NCBI RefSeq assembly: GCF_003709565.1
Contig: NZ_QNRC01000013.1
Coordinates: forward strand, 1 to 64,000
From: Paracoccus sigandri
Lineage (GTDB): Bacteria > Pseudomonadota > Alphaproteobacteria > Rhodobacterales > Rhodobacteraceae
Direction of reading: 5' to 3'
DNA: 64,000 nt
Position numbers and translations under genes: made by a program. A model generated the notes under the pieces. It did no database searches and had not been told where the DNA came from. It saw only the letters and a list, made by a program, of their open reading frames with translations. Of this stretch, positions 9,131-17,510 are shown in pieces. The stretch's first letter is position 1. Every line of letters starts with the position of its first letter.

Positions 9131-9441
9131 TCGCGGGCCTCGTCATTCGCGGGGGCGAACACGGGAGCAGACACGGGGGCGGGGCGCAGGACATCCTCCA
9201 GCGGCCAGGGATCGCCGCGCAGCAGGCCCGTGCGCCGCAGATAGATGATCGCCAGCAGGCGCTCGGCCGGGGGCAGGGCCAGCAGCCGCAGCCGATAGTC
9301 CGGGGGCAGCGATTCGCCGGCCAGCAGGCGCTCGGAAGCCTCGGCCGCGATGGCCGCGACGGCGGGCGGCAGCTCGGGTTCGCCCGGCGCGGCCGCGAGG
9401 GCCGTATCGGCGGCAAGCGCCAGAATGATCGGCAGGATCAT
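9127..9441 (-). CDS. Small secreted protein of unknown function between motA and flhA
   Basis: 104 aa. The first 19 residues (MILPIILALAADTALAAAP) look like a signal peptide, followed by a proline- and alanine-rich periplasmic region. A conserved-looking core reads SLPPDYRLRLLALPPAERLLAIIYLRRTGLL. The ATG overlaps the motA stop by 1 base and the gene overlaps flhA by 4 bases, so it is embedded in the flagellar operon and likely works at the motor or export gate. I do not recognise the family. Confidence 0.7.
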   Translation of the reverse strand: MILPIILALAADTALAAAPGEPELPPAVAAIAAEASERLLAGESLPPDYRLRLLALPPAERLLAIIYLRRTGLLRGDPWPLEDVLRPAPVSAPVFAPANDEARE

Positions 9442-10307
9442 CACGCGGCCTTCTTCAGTTCCCGCAGTGCGGATTCGAGCCCGTCGAAGCTGGGCCGGAC
9501 ATGTTCGGGCACCGCCTGGCGCCCGACCTCGACACACAGATTGGTGGCGTGCTGGTGCAGCCCCGCGACCAGCACCGACTTGATGACATCGTAGAAGGTC
9601 AGGTCCTGCTTGATCACCGCGCCCAGCCGGCCGGCCAGCGGCGCCACGAAACCATAGGCCAGAAACACGCCCAGAAAGGTGCCGACCAGCGCGCCGCCGA
9701 TCATCTTGCCCAGCACCTCGGGCGGCTGGTCGATCGAACTCATGGTCTTGATCACCCCCAGCACCGCCGCCACGATCCCCAGCGCCGGCAGCGCGTCGGC
9801 CATGGTCTGCAGCGCGTGAGGAACGTGCATCTCGTCCTCGCGCAGGCTGGCGATGCGGCGCGACAGCATTTCCTCGACCTGGTAGGGATCGTCGTAGTTG
9901 AGGCTGGCCGAGCGCAGGGTATCCGCGATCAGCGAGACCACCTGTTCGTCGCCCATCAGCCGCGGATAGGCGGCGAAGATCGGCGATTCGGCCGGCTGCT
10001 CGATATGCTGCTCCAGCGCGACGGGATTCTCGCGCGCGACCCGAAGCAGCTGGAACATCAGGCACAGGACATCCTGGTGGTCCTGCGTCGTCCATCTGGC
10101 GCCCTTGAAGGCGCGCACCAATCCGCCGACTGTCGCCTTCAGGACGTGGCTGTCATTGGACAAAAGATAGGATCCGACCGCCGCCCCGCCGATCATCATC
10201 ATCTCGAAGGGCAGCGAATGCAGGATGACCCCCATCTTGCCGCCGGCCAGGAGATAGCCGCCGAAGACCATCGCCATGGTCACGAAGATGCCGACGAAAC
10301 CGAACAT
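9441..10307 (-). CDS. motA: Flagellar motor stator protein MotA
   Basis: 288 aa, normal for MotA, the stator subunit that turns ion flow into torque. It has four membrane segments: two near the N-terminus (GFVGIFVTMAMVFGGYLLAG and PFEMMMIGGAAVGSYLL) and two in the C-terminal half (PALGIVAAVLGVIKTM and GALVGTFLGVFLAYGFVAPLAG). The large cytosolic loop that contacts FliG lies between. motB is not adjacent; instead a MotE-like gene precedes it by 12 bases. Confidence 0.93.
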   Translation of the reverse strand: MFGFVGIFVTMAMVFGGYLLAGGKMGVILHSLPFEMMMIGGAAVGSYLLSNDSHVLKATVGGLVRAFKGARWTTQDHQDVLCLMFQLLRVARENPVALEQHIEQPAESPIFAAYPRLMGDEQVVSLIADTLRSASLNYDDPYQVEEMLSRRIASLREDEMHVPHALQTMADALPALGIVAAVLGVIKTMSSIDQPPEVLGKMIGGALVGTFLGVFLAYGFVAPLAGRLGAVIKQDLTFYDVIKSVLVAGLHQHATNLCVEVGRQAVPEHVRPSFDGLESALRELKKAA

Positions 10308-10319
10308 GCGCGGTCCTCT

Positions 10320-10862
10320 CTATTGGTTGCGGACGCTGCGCGCGCCCATTTGCGCCGTCAGCAGGGCGGCCTGGCGGGGCTCGACCGAGGCGATGATGCG
10401 GGCGCCGGTCTCGGGCTGGACGCGGATCAGGATCTCGGCGGCAAAATCGGTGGGCAGGTTGGTCAGGATCGCCGCCGCCTCGTTCGGCTTCATGCGGTCA
10501 TAGACGGCAACCAGCCGCTCGATATCGGTGCGGACCGCATCGGAATGCGCGGTCCGACGCGACTGGATGCCGCCCTTCTGGGACCTGAGTTCCGCCAGCC
10601 GGACGCGCAGCGTTTCCTCGGCCACCGCAAGCTCGGCCTTCCGTTCGTCGATGGTTTCCATGTAGCGCTCGATCCGCAAGGCGCGGTCGCGCAGGGTTTC
10701 GGCCAGCGCCACCGCCTCGGGGACGTCCGTGCAGCCCTGCATCAGCCCCGGCGGCTCGGCGAAGGCCGCGAACAGGCGCGAGGGCTGCTGCCCCTGCAGG
10801 CCCATGGCGATGGCGGGAAGGCCAAGCATCAGCGCCAAGCCGGGAAGAAGCAGCTTACGCAT
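10320..10862 (-). CDS. MotE-like flagellar periplasmic protein (MgtE N-domain type)
   Basis: 180 aa. It begins with a signal peptide or signal anchor (MRKLLLPGLALMLGLPAIAMG), continues with a long coiled coil (about residues 48-100) and ends with an MgtE intracellular-domain-like segment, VYDRMKPNEAAAILTNLPTDFAAEILIRVQPETGARIIASV. That layout is the one described for MotE, a motor-associated chaperone of alphaproteobacteria such as Sinorhizobium. It lies between the fliL side of the operon and motA, which fits that role. The start overlaps the upstream gene by 8 bases. Confidence 0.75.
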   Translation of the reverse strand: MRKLLLPGLALMLGLPAIAMGLQGQQPSRLFAAFAEPPGLMQGCTDVPEAVALAETLRDRALRIERYMETIDERKAELAVAEETLRVRLAELRSQKGGIQSRRTAHSDAVRTDIERLVAVYDRMKPNEAAAILTNLPTDFAAEILIRVQPETGARIIASVEPRQAALLTAQMGARSVRNQ

Positions 10863-11205
10863 CCGCCTGCTCCATCCGCTTGCGCAGGCGGGGCGCGCGC
10901 CTGGCCGGGGCCTCGATGCCCGCCGCCTGGCCGATGCGCTGGCGCAGCTCCCAGGCGGCGCGTTCGGTGCGCGCGCGGGTGATCTCGGCGGCAAGCGCCT
11001 CGCCCGCGGCCGTCGCCTCGTCGCGCGCCGCGCAGATCGCCTTCTCCAGCCGGTCCACCTCGGCCGCCATGACCGCGATCGCCCCGCCCAGGCCGGTCTC
11101 CAGGTCATTCAGACGCCGCAGGCGCCGCGCAAGGATCATGCAGAAGGCCGCAAGTCCGACCGAGGCGATGGCCAGGGCGACTTGCATGAATTCGGAAATG
11201 GTCAT
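10855..11205 (-). CDS. Small membrane-anchored coiled-coil protein of the fliL operon
   Basis: 116 aa: a single N-terminal membrane helix (MQVALAIASVGLAAFCMILA), a basic patch (RRLRRL), then a coiled coil rich in Ala, Glu and Arg to the end. It starts inside the last codons of fliL (4-base overlap) and its end overlaps the MotE-like gene, so all three are translationally coupled. I believe similar proteins are listed as a domain of unknown function next to fliL in Rhodobacterales, but cannot name it with certainty. Confidence 0.65.
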   Translation of the reverse strand: MTISEFMQVALAIASVGLAAFCMILARRLRRLNDLETGLGGAIAVMAAEVDRLEKAICAARDEATAAGEALAAEITRARTERAAWELRQRIGQAAGIEAPARRAPRLRKRMEQADA

Positions 11206-11672
11206 TTGATGCGAAACTCCGTGATCAGCAGGTCCTTCACGGGCGTGTCGCCCAGCACGTTGCGGATGCGCGTCGTCAGCTCGGCGCGGATGATCTCCAG
11301 CACGCCGCGCTTGTCATAGGCCGCCGGGTCCACCTCGGAGAGAAAGCCGTTCATCGCATCCAGGATGCGTGGCATCAGGCTTTCGACGGCGGCGCGATCG
11401 GCCGCCGCCACCTCCAGCGAGGCCGCCAGGATCACGCTGCGGGCCCGCGTCCCCGGCATCGTCATCTCGATCGCCGGGATGTCGACGAACGCGACCGAAT
11501 CATCCGGCCCGGTTTTTTGCGGCGCGGGCTGGAAAAGCCCGGCCGGAGACCAGAAACCCAGGAAGGTGGACGCAAATCCCCCGCCGCCCAGGATCACCGC
11601 GGCGATCAGCGGGACGAGGATGCCCTTTTTCCTTTCCGGTGGTTCCGCTGCCGTTTCTACAGCATCAGTCAT
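11202..11672 (-). CDS. fliL: Flagellar basal body-associated protein FliL
   Basis: 156 aa, typical. FliL surrounds the stator and stabilises MotAB. A short cytosolic leader is followed by one membrane helix (LVPLIAAVILGGGGFASTFLGF) and a periplasmic domain ending in the family motif RIRNVLGDTPVKDLLITEFRIK. It is the first gene of the leftward flagellar arm; fliF diverges from it 65 bases away. Confidence 0.9.
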   Translation of the reverse strand: MTDAVETAAEPPERKKGILVPLIAAVILGGGGFASTFLGFWSPAGLFQPAPQKTGPDDSVAFVDIPAIEMTMPGTRARSVILAASLEVAAADRAAVESLMPRILDAMNGFLSEVDPAAYDKRGVLEIIRAELTTRIRNVLGDTPVKDLLITEFRIK

Positions 11673-11737
11673 GGCGATTCTCCGTCGTGATGAAACGGAT
11701 CTAGCACCATGCGACTAACCAATTCTTAACATGGCCC
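11673..11737. promoter_or_regulatory. Divergent flagellar promoter region fliL / fliF
   Basis: 65 bases separate the start codons of fliL (minus) and fliF (plus), so both arms of the flagellar block must be transcribed from here. The sequence is A+T richer than the genes (AACCAATTCTTAACATGG). I see no clear sigma-54 or sigma-28 consensus. Confidence 0.45.
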
Positions 11738-13366
11738 ATGCAAAAAGGACCTGTCGATAAATCAATCGCTGATTCGAAAGGGCCGGTTTTGCAAAAACTG
11801 CAGGACTATTGGAAAGAGCGAAGCTCTCAACAGAAAACGATCCTCGCGGCGGCCTTCGTGGCGACCTTCCTGGCAGTGATCGCCTTCGGCTGGCTGGCGA
11901 ACCGGCCGAACATGGCGCTGCTCTATGGCGGGCTGGATCCCGCCCAGGCCGGCGAGGTGATCGCGGGGATAGAACGGGCGGGCGTCGCCTATCGGGTCCA
12001 GGGCGATTCCATCTGGGTCGATGCCAGCCAGCGCGACCGCCTGCGGATGGATCTTGCCGGCCAGGGCCTGCCCGCGCGCGGCGGCGCCGGATACGAGTTG
12101 CTGGACGGGATGTCGGGTTTCGGCACCACCTCGCAGATGTTCGACGCCGCCTATTGGCGCGCGAAGGAGGGCGAGCTGGCGCGCACGATCCTTGCGCTGC
12201 CGAACGTGAAGGCCGCGCGCGTCCACCTGGCCGTCGAAAACGGCCGCGGCTATCGCCGCGAGCTGACCGGCAACGCCTCGGTGACGCTGACCACCAACGG
12301 CGCGACCGTCACGCGCGAACAGGCGGCGGCGCTGAAATACCTGGTCTCGTCCGGCGTTCCGGGCATGTCGCCCGACAGCGTGACGGTGATCGATTCGGTC
12401 GCGGGCATCGTCTCGACCGGCGAGGACGCGAGCGGGCTGGATCGTGCCGCGGCGCTGAAGCGCAATGTCGAGCGTATCCTGGAATCCCATGTCGGGCCGG
12501 GCAATGCGATCGTCGAGCTGAACCTGGACCTGGTCACCGAAACCGAGCAATTGCTGGAGCAGCGCTTCGATCCCGACCAGCGGGCGCTGATCTCTCAGGT
12601 CAGCGAGGAAAGCACCGACCAGAGCAATTCGACCGGATCGGGCGCGGTCACCGCGGCCTCGAACCTGCCCGATGGCGACCAGGCATCGGGCGATCGCAGC
12701 GAATCGACGCGGTCCGAGGCGCGCCAGCAGCAGAATTACGAGGTCAGCACCCTGACCCGCGAGGTCTCGCGACAGCCGGGGGCGACCCGGCGGATGACCG
12801 TCGCGGTGCTGGTGAACGGCGTGCCGCAGACCGGCACCGGCGGCGAGGTCCAGGTCGTGGCGCGCCCGGATGCCGAGCTTGAGACATTGCGCGAACTGGT
12901 CGCCTCCGCCATCGGCTATGACGAGGCGCGCGGCGACCTGCTGACGGTGAAGTCCCTGCCCTTCGCGGCCCTGGGCGAGAACGGCACCCTGGCCAGCCCC
13001 GGCCTGCTGGACCGGCTGGAGCTGAACGGGCTGGCCCGGATCGCGCTGATCGGCCTGTTCGCGCTGGCGGTGATCCTGCTGGTGCTGCGCCCGGTCCTGC
13101 GCGCCCGCGGCCAGGCCGGCGCCGCCACACGCCTTGCGCTGGACGCCGGCACCCCGCCGCAACTGCCGGCCGCCGGCGATCCCGAACCCGCCGAGGCCTC
13201 GATCCTGCCCCCCTCGCGGACCGAGATGCCCGAGCCGGCGCGCCGCGAACAGCTGTCGCTGCCCCCTGCCGATCCCGTGGCCCGCCTGCGCGGCATGATG
13301 CGAGAGCGGCACGAGGAAAGCGTGAAGATCCTCTCGGGCTGGATCGACGACAAGGAGAACGCCTGA
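11738..13366 (+). CDS. fliF: Flagellar MS-ring protein FliF
   Basis: 542 aa, normal length. FliF builds the membrane/supramembrane ring that houses the export gate. There is a membrane helix at about residues 35-54 (ILAAAFVATFLAVIAFGWLA), a periplasmic YscJ-like part with SGFGTTSQMFDAAYWRAKEGELARTI and ARVHLAVENG, a linker rich in Ser/Thr/Gln, and a second membrane helix near residue 440 (IALIGLFALAVILLVLRPVL). The cytosolic tail ends VKILSGWIDDKENA, the FliG-binding end, although fliG itself is not in the window. The stop overlaps the next gene (TGATG). Confidence 0.96.
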   Translation: MQKGPVDKSIADSKGPVLQKLQDYWKERSSQQKTILAAAFVATFLAVIAFGWLANRPNMALLYGGLDPAQAGEVIAGIERAGVAYRVQGDSIWVDASQRDRLRMDLAGQGLPARGGAGYELLDGMSGFGTTSQMFDAAYWRAKEGELARTILALPNVKAARVHLAVENGRGYRRELTGNASVTLTTNGATVTREQAAALKYLVSSGVPGMSPDSVTVIDSVAGIVSTGEDASGLDRAAALKRNVERILESHVGPGNAIVELNLDLVTETEQLLEQRFDPDQRALISQVSEESTDQSNSTGSGAVTAASNLPDGDQASGDRSESTRSEARQQQNYEVSTLTREVSRQPGATRRMTVAVLVNGVPQTGTGGEVQVVARPDAELETLRELVASAIGYDEARGDLLTVKSLPFAALGENGTLASPGLLDRLELNGLARIALIGLFALAVILLVLRPVLRARGQAGAATRLALDAGTPPQLPAAGDPEPAEASILPPSRTEMPEPARREQLSLPPADPVARLRGMMRERHEESVKILSGWIDDKENA

Positions 13367-13941
13367 TGTCACCCGCCGTCATCAAACTTGAATCCTTCAC
13401 CGCCTCCTTGCCCGGCAAACGGGGCGGCGCCGGCTTCACCCGCGACGACCTGGACCTTGCCTATGCCGACGGGCTGGCCGATGGCCGCAGCCAGCGCCTG
13501 GACGAGGACGTCCAGAGCCTGCGCAGCGGGCTGGAACGCCTGGCAGAGGCGCTTGCCGCCGACGAGGCGCGCCGCGCGGCGCTGCGCGAGGAGGCGGTGC
13601 AGGCGCTGGCGCCGGTCCTGTCGGCGATCCTGGACATGCTGGTCCCCTCGGCGCAATCGCGGCGGATGGAGGAGGCGCTGCTGGCCGAGCTGCACCGCCT
13701 TGCCGGCCTGACCGCGCCGCTGCGCTGCCGCATCACCTGCAATCCCGGCCTGCGCGGCATGGTCGAGCGCTGCCTGCAAGAGGCCGGCCTGGACCAGGTC
13801 GAACTGGAGGGCTGCGACAGCGACCGCATCAGCCTGTCGCTGGAGGGCGGGCGGATCGAATTCTCTGCCGACCGGGTCGCGCAGGACATCCGCGCGCTTG
13901 TCGCCGAAATCACCGAAAGCGAGGAAACATGGACGCATTGA
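13366..13941 (+). CDS. FliH-like flagellar export ATPase regulator
   Basis: 191 aa. It starts on the last base of the fliF stop and overlaps fliN by 13 bases. It has an acidic N-terminus, a central coiled coil (about residues 40-95) and a C-terminal alpha/beta domain ending ISLSLEGGRIEFSADRVAQDIRALV. Length, layout and position between fliF and fliN fit FliH, which tethers the FliI ATPase to the C-ring. Sequence similarity is weak by eye, so I leave the symbol out. Confidence 0.7.
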   Translation: MSPAVIKLESFTASLPGKRGGAGFTRDDLDLAYADGLADGRSQRLDEDVQSLRSGLERLAEALAADEARRAALREEAVQALAPVLSAILDMLVPSAQSRRMEEALLAELHRLAGLTAPLRCRITCNPGLRGMVERCLQEAGLDQVELEGCDSDRISLSLEGGRIEFSADRVAQDIRALVAEITESEETWTH

Positions 13942-14186
13942 GCCATCTGATCGACACCGACACCATCCAGGTCGAAATCACCATCCGGCTGGGCCGGACC
14001 CGGCAGACGGTCGCCCAGCTGGCGGCCCTGCGGCCCGACGACATCCTGACGCTGGACCAGGCGATCGGCGACGGGGTCGAGATCTGCGTCGGCGACAAGG
14101 TCATCGCGCGGGGCGAGCTGACCGGGGACGGCACGCCCGAGGACCGGCTCTGCGTGCGCGTCATCGGCGCCTCGGAGGCCCCGTGA
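13929..14186 (+). CDS. fliN: Flagellar C-ring protein FliN
   Basis: 85 aa, essentially one SpoA (surface presentation of antigens) domain: VEITIRLGRTRQTVAQLAALRPDDILTLDQAIGDGVEICVGDKVIARGEL. FliN forms the base of the C-ring, where export cargo and CheY interact. It lacks the longer N-terminal extension of enterobacterial FliN. It overlaps the fliH-like gene and its stop overlaps the fliP start (GTGA). Confidence 0.9.
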   Translation: MDALSHLIDTDTIQVEITIRLGRTRQTVAQLAALRPDDILTLDQAIGDGVEICVGDKVIARGELTGDGTPEDRLCVRVIGASEAP

Positions 14187-14902
14187 TCCGCCTCGCCCTT
14201 CTGCTGGTGCTGCTGGTCCCCGGCACGGGACATGCGCAGGACATGGCCGGCCTGGAACAGGCGGCGCAAGGGCTGGGAGAGGGGCTGGGGCGGAACTCGG
14301 TCATGCTGCTGCTGGCCCTGACGGCGCTGTCGCTGGCGCCCGGCATGGCGATCATGGTGACCTGCTTTCCGTTCATCGTGACCGTGCTGTCGATCCTGCG
14401 CCAGTCGATCGGGCTGCAGCAGTCGCCCCCCAACATGCTGATCGTCAGCCTGGCGATGTTCCTGACCTGGTTCATCATGGACCCGGTCCTGCGCGAGGCA
14501 TGGACGGTGGCGGGCGCGCCGCTCAGGGACGGCTCGATCGGCTTCGCCGAGGCCTTCGAGCGCGGCATCGTCCCCTTCCGCGCCTTCATGGAGGCCCGCA
14601 CCAATCCCGACACCCTGCAGGGCCTGGCCGAGATCGCCCCGGCCTCGATGGCCGATCCCGACCGGCTGTCGGTCCTGGTGCCCTCCTTCATGCTGTCCGA
14701 GATCCAGCGCGCCTTCGAGATCGGCTTCCTGCTGGCCCTGCCCTTCCTGATCATCGACCTCGTCGTCGCCGCCGTGCTGATGGCGATGGGGATGATGATG
14801 GTGCCGCCGGTGGTGGTCTCGCTGCCCTTCAAGCTGGCCTTCTTCGTCGTCGTCGATGGCTGGTCGATGATCGCCGGGGCGCTGATCCGCGGCTATCAAT
14901 AG
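14183..14902 (+). CDS. fliP: Flagellar export apparatus protein FliP
   Basis: 239 aa from a GTG start that overlaps the fliN stop by 4 bases. FliP forms the pore of the export gate. A cleavable signal peptide (VIRLALLLVLLVPGTGHAQ) is followed by the family signatures LSLAPGMAIMVTCFPFIVTVLSILRQSIGLQQSPPNMLIVSLAMFLT and, near the end, GFLLALPFLIIDLVVAAVLMAMGMMMVPPVVVSLPFKLAFFVVVDGW. It is the last gene of the rightward flagellar arm and converges with the ATP-grasp gene 89 bases on. Confidence 0.96.
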   Translation: MIRLALLLVLLVPGTGHAQDMAGLEQAAQGLGEGLGRNSVMLLLALTALSLAPGMAIMVTCFPFIVTVLSILRQSIGLQQSPPNMLIVSLAMFLTWFIMDPVLREAWTVAGAPLRDGSIGFAEAFERGIVPFRAFMEARTNPDTLQGLAEIAPASMADPDRLSVLVPSFMLSEIQRAFEIGFLLALPFLIIDLVVAAVLMAMGMMMVPPVVVSLPFKLAFFVVVDGWSMIAGALIRGYQ

Positions 14903-14991
14903 CGGGGCCGGGGCACATGCACGCCAGGGAAGCGCCGCCGCCCGCGACCGGCGCAAGGGCCCCGATCCGGCGCGGCCGGGCGGTTCGGGAC

Positions 14992-15939
14992 CTATCGCCC
15001 CCCGGCCCTTGCGCGGCGCTCCAGCGCCGCCGCGATCGCCTGCGGGATGGGCTGCCCGGTCCGGTCCGAGCAGAACAGGTATTCGCCCGCCGGGTTGATC
15101 TCGAAGAAGACATGCTCGCCCTCCGGGGTCAGGCGGAAATCGGCGGCGGCGAAATACAGGTTCATCTGCGCCATCAGCGCCAGAAGCTTCGCCGCGACAT
15201 CATCGGGCAGCGCATAGGGCGCCACCTCGGCGCTGCCGATGCCGGGGCGATAGTCGACCTCGTATTCCGGGCGAGAGCGGAACGAGGTCGCGTGGATCTC
15301 GCCGTCCACCACCGTCACCCGCAGATCCAGCGCCAGCGGGACGTATTCCTGGAAGATCACCGGCGCGTAGGCCACGCTGTCCAGCCGCGCCAGGTCCGCA
15401 GGCCCCAGCAGCAGCGTGTTGCGCGGCGCCTGCGGGATGTTGCGGAACGCCTTGCGGATCACCCCGGCGGCGGCATGGGCGTCGATGAAGGCGCGCGCCT
15501 CGTCGGGGTCGTTGGTGACCAGGGTTTCCGGCACCCGCAGCCCCAGCCGATGCGCCAGCCGGTGCTGCATCACCTTCTTCAGCGCCCGGTCGTCGGCATC
15601 GGGCGGGTTCATCCAGAAACAGGGCATCGCGTGCCACATCCCCGCCAGGGCCTCGGTGCATTCCGACCAGGCGAACAGCCGCGCCGTCTGGTCGGTCAGC
15701 GCCGGATCCAGCGTGAAGGGCCGCACCCGCCGGTGCCAGACCGCCCGCACCGCGTCCAGGTCCAGCCGCTGCCCGTCCGGCAATGTCAGCTGAAAGCTGT
15801 CCGCCCGCCGCCCGGTCCGGGCGTGCATCCGCATCCGCGAGGGGAACCAGCCGATATCCACGACCTGACAGGGCATGGTCAGATGCTGCACCACGCGCCG
15901 GACATGGTCGTTGTCGATGAACGAGAGGATCAGGATCAT
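14992..15939 (-). CDS. ATP-grasp ligase of the MvdC/MvdD (graspetide) type
   Basis: 315 aa, the size of MvdC/MvdD-like ATP-grasp enzymes. These use ATP to join side-chain carboxylates (Asp/Glu) to Ser/Thr hydroxyls or Lys amines in ribosomal peptides. Visible ATP-grasp elements are Lys163 (GVIRKAFRN), the hinge FQEYV (196-200), DLRV at 205-208, DFR at 267-269 and the metal-binding FFEINPAGEY (Glu280, Asn282). The N-terminal pre-ATP domain has the typical aromatic VWHRRVRPF and NPP of this family. It is the last gene of a minus-strand set, 66 bases after the M43 protease, with GGGCGG before the ATG. No short separate precursor peptide is nearby, so a neighbouring protein may be the substrate. 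The assignment is from motif memory; a cellular amino-acid ligase is the alternative. Confidence 0.8.
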   Translation of the reverse strand: MILILSFIDNDHVRRVVQHLTMPCQVVDIGWFPSRMRMHARTGRRADSFQLTLPDGQRLDLDAVRAVWHRRVRPFTLDPALTDQTARLFAWSECTEALAGMWHAMPCFWMNPPDADDRALKKVMQHRLAHRLGLRVPETLVTNDPDEARAFIDAHAAAGVIRKAFRNIPQAPRNTLLLGPADLARLDSVAYAPVIFQEYVPLALDLRVTVVDGEIHATSFRSRPEYEVDYRPGIGSAEVAPYALPDDVAAKLLALMAQMNLYFAAADFRLTPEGEHVFFEINPAGEYLFCSDRTGQPIPQAIAAALERRARAGGR

Positions 15940-16005
15940 CGGGCCGCCCTTTCGCAGCAGATACGGACCCGCCGCCGCGGCGGGCCGCGTCTTCGCCTCC
16001 GCCCG

Positions 16006-17433
16006 CTATCGGCCGCCCAGCTGCTGATAGGCCGCATAGGCCTGCTGCCAGGCCGCCAGCCCCTGCGCGTCGAGCAGGCCGCGCTGGTGAAGGCTGGCAT
16101 AGCTTTGCAGGATCTGCGCGTAATGCGCCAGCAGCGGCGCGGGTTGCTGGGCCGAGGCGGCAGGCGCGCCGGTGCCCAGCACGAAGGGCGTCGCCGGCTG
16201 CATGGGCGGCTGTATCGGCGGCGTCACGACCGGCGGCCCCAGCGGCGGGCCGAAGGGCGGCTCCAGCGCCGATTTCGGCGGATCGGTCAGGCCCTTGGGC
16301 GGGTCCGCGATCCCCTTGGGCGGGTCGATCACCTGCTTCGGCGGCTCGAAAATCCCCTTCGGCGGGTCATAGATCGGCGGTTTCGGCGGATCCTGCACCG
16401 GGTTCTTCGGGCCGTCCTGGATGATGCTTTTCGGCGGATCGTTGGCCAGCGACTTAGGAACCGGATCCGAGAGCGGATCCTTGGCGGCATCCTTGAAGGG
16501 CGGCTTGCCGCCGCAGGGCACCGTCTCGCCGATGGCGCTGCGCGGCCCGTCCAGACAGGCATGCATCCGCACCACCTGGCCCTCGGAAAACATCACCATC
16601 GCCGCGTCGTCGACATAATCCATGAAATTCATGAACATGTCGCCATTCGGCCCGTTGCTGCAGGAAATCGTCGGAAAGCTCGGCTCCCCGGTATTCGGCC
16701 CGCCCTGGTTGGGGGTGTCGTCGACGAAATCGCTGCCCGAGCAGCCCCCGCCGTCGTCGCCCCAGATATGGCGCAGGTTCAGCCAGTGGCCGATCTCGTG
16801 CGTGGTGGTGCGGCCGCGGTTGAAGGGCGGGCTGGCGGTGCCGGTGGTGCCGAAGCCGGTATGGGTGACGACGACGCCATCGGTCGCGGCCGCGCCGCCC
16901 GGAAATTGCGCATAGCCCAGAAGCCCGCCCGTCAGCTGGCAGACCCAGATGTTGAGGTATTCGTCGCGCGGCCACGCGTCCGAGCCGCCCGAGGACGAGA
17001 ATTTCACCGCATCGTCGGATCCGAAGCCGTCGCGATCGGTCTGCACCCGGACCACCCCGTCATGCGGGTTGCCCGCCGGGTCGCGATCGGCCAGCGCGAA
17101 GACCAGCCGCGCATCGCCGGTCAGCGGCGCGAAGGGCGCGGGCACGGTCGAGATGTCGCCGTTGGTGGCCCGGAAATCCTGGTTCAGCACCGCGATCTGG
17201 CTGTCGATCTGCGCCTGAGAGATGTTCTGCGCGGGGGTCTTCCAGACCACATGCACCACCACCGGGATCCGCGTGCAGCCCGGACGCAGCGGCATCATGC
17301 CGCGCCGGGCACGGAAGGCCTGCTCCTCGATCCGCGCCAGCCTGCGCGCATAGTCGGGGTCGCTGTCCAACAGCCGCCGATGCACCTGCATGGTGCCACA
17401 GCTGCGGCAGACCTTGGTATTGTTCTCCGCCAT
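16006..17433 (-). CDS. M43 (pappalysin-type) zinc metalloprotease with heptad-repeat tail
   Basis: 475 aa from the ATG at 17433, preceded by a perfect GGAGGT. Residues 1-310 are an M43 metzincin: N-terminal CRSCGTMQVHRRLL, zinc site HEIGHWLNLRH (212-222) and Met-turn MNFMDY (268-273). No signal peptide is visible. Residues 332-397 are nine tandem units of [DE]-[PG]-P-K plus 3-4 residues, then a Pro-rich stretch. The last 40 residues form a helical module (HYAQILQSYASLHQRGLL) that recurs at the end of the M28 peptidase two genes upstream. Next gene downstream is the ATP-grasp ligase. The repeat of Lys and Asp/Glu is what such a ligase could cross-link; that is my inference. Confidence 0.85.
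   Translation of the reverse strand: MAENNTKVCRSCGTMQVHRRLLDSDPDYARRLARIEEQAFRARRGMMPLRPGCTRIPVVVHVVWKTPAQNISQAQIDSQIAVLNQDFRATNGDISTVPAPFAPLTGDARLVFALADRDPAGNPHDGVVRVQTDRDGFGSDDAVKFSSSGGSDAWPRDEYLNIWVCQLTGGLLGYAQFPGGAAATDGVVVTHTGFGTTGTASPPFNRGRTTTHEIGHWLNLRHIWGDDGGGCSGSDFVDDTPNQGGPNTGEPSFPTISCSNGPNGDMFMNFMDYVDDAAMVMFSEGQVVRMHACLDGPRSAIGETVPCGGKPPFKDAAKDPLSDPVPKSLANDPPKSIIQDGPKNPVQDPPKPPIYDPPKGIFEPPKQVIDPPKGIADPPKGLTDPPKSALEPPFGPPLGPPVVTPPIQPPMQPATPFVLGTGAPAASAQQPAPLLAHYAQILQSYASLHQRGLLDAQGLAAWQQAYAAYQQLGGR
16243..16440 (-). repeat. Tandem heptad repeats encoding [DE]PPK units
   Basis: Nine in-frame units of 24 or 21 bases inside the M43 protease gene. Translated units in order start DPPKSIIQ, DGPKNPVQ, DPPKPPIY, DPPKGIF, EPPKQVI, DPPKGIA, DPPKGLT, DPPKSAL and EPPFGPP. 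The first three have period 8, the rest period 7. Codons vary between units, so the protein pattern is being kept rather than being a fresh DNA duplication. Confidence 0.9.
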
Positions 17434-17510
17434 GATGACCTCCACTGAAACAATGGTTTTCCCGCCCCGCCGTCACGCGCGGCGGGCAATTCCCGTCTGC
17501 CGGCGGCGGG

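Noticed and set aside
16172-16372. Gly-rich plus-strand frame (GGSxxPFGGS repeats) opposite the M43 tail
   Set aside because: It is the reverse reading of the [DE]PPK repeat, without a start signal; the minus-strand protein explains it.
14500-17448. 982-codon plus-strand frame across fliP, ATP-grasp and M43 genes
   Set aside because: Runs through three genes with clear motifs in other frames; sequence is Arg/Gly/Pro/His-rich nonsense typical of shadow frames.
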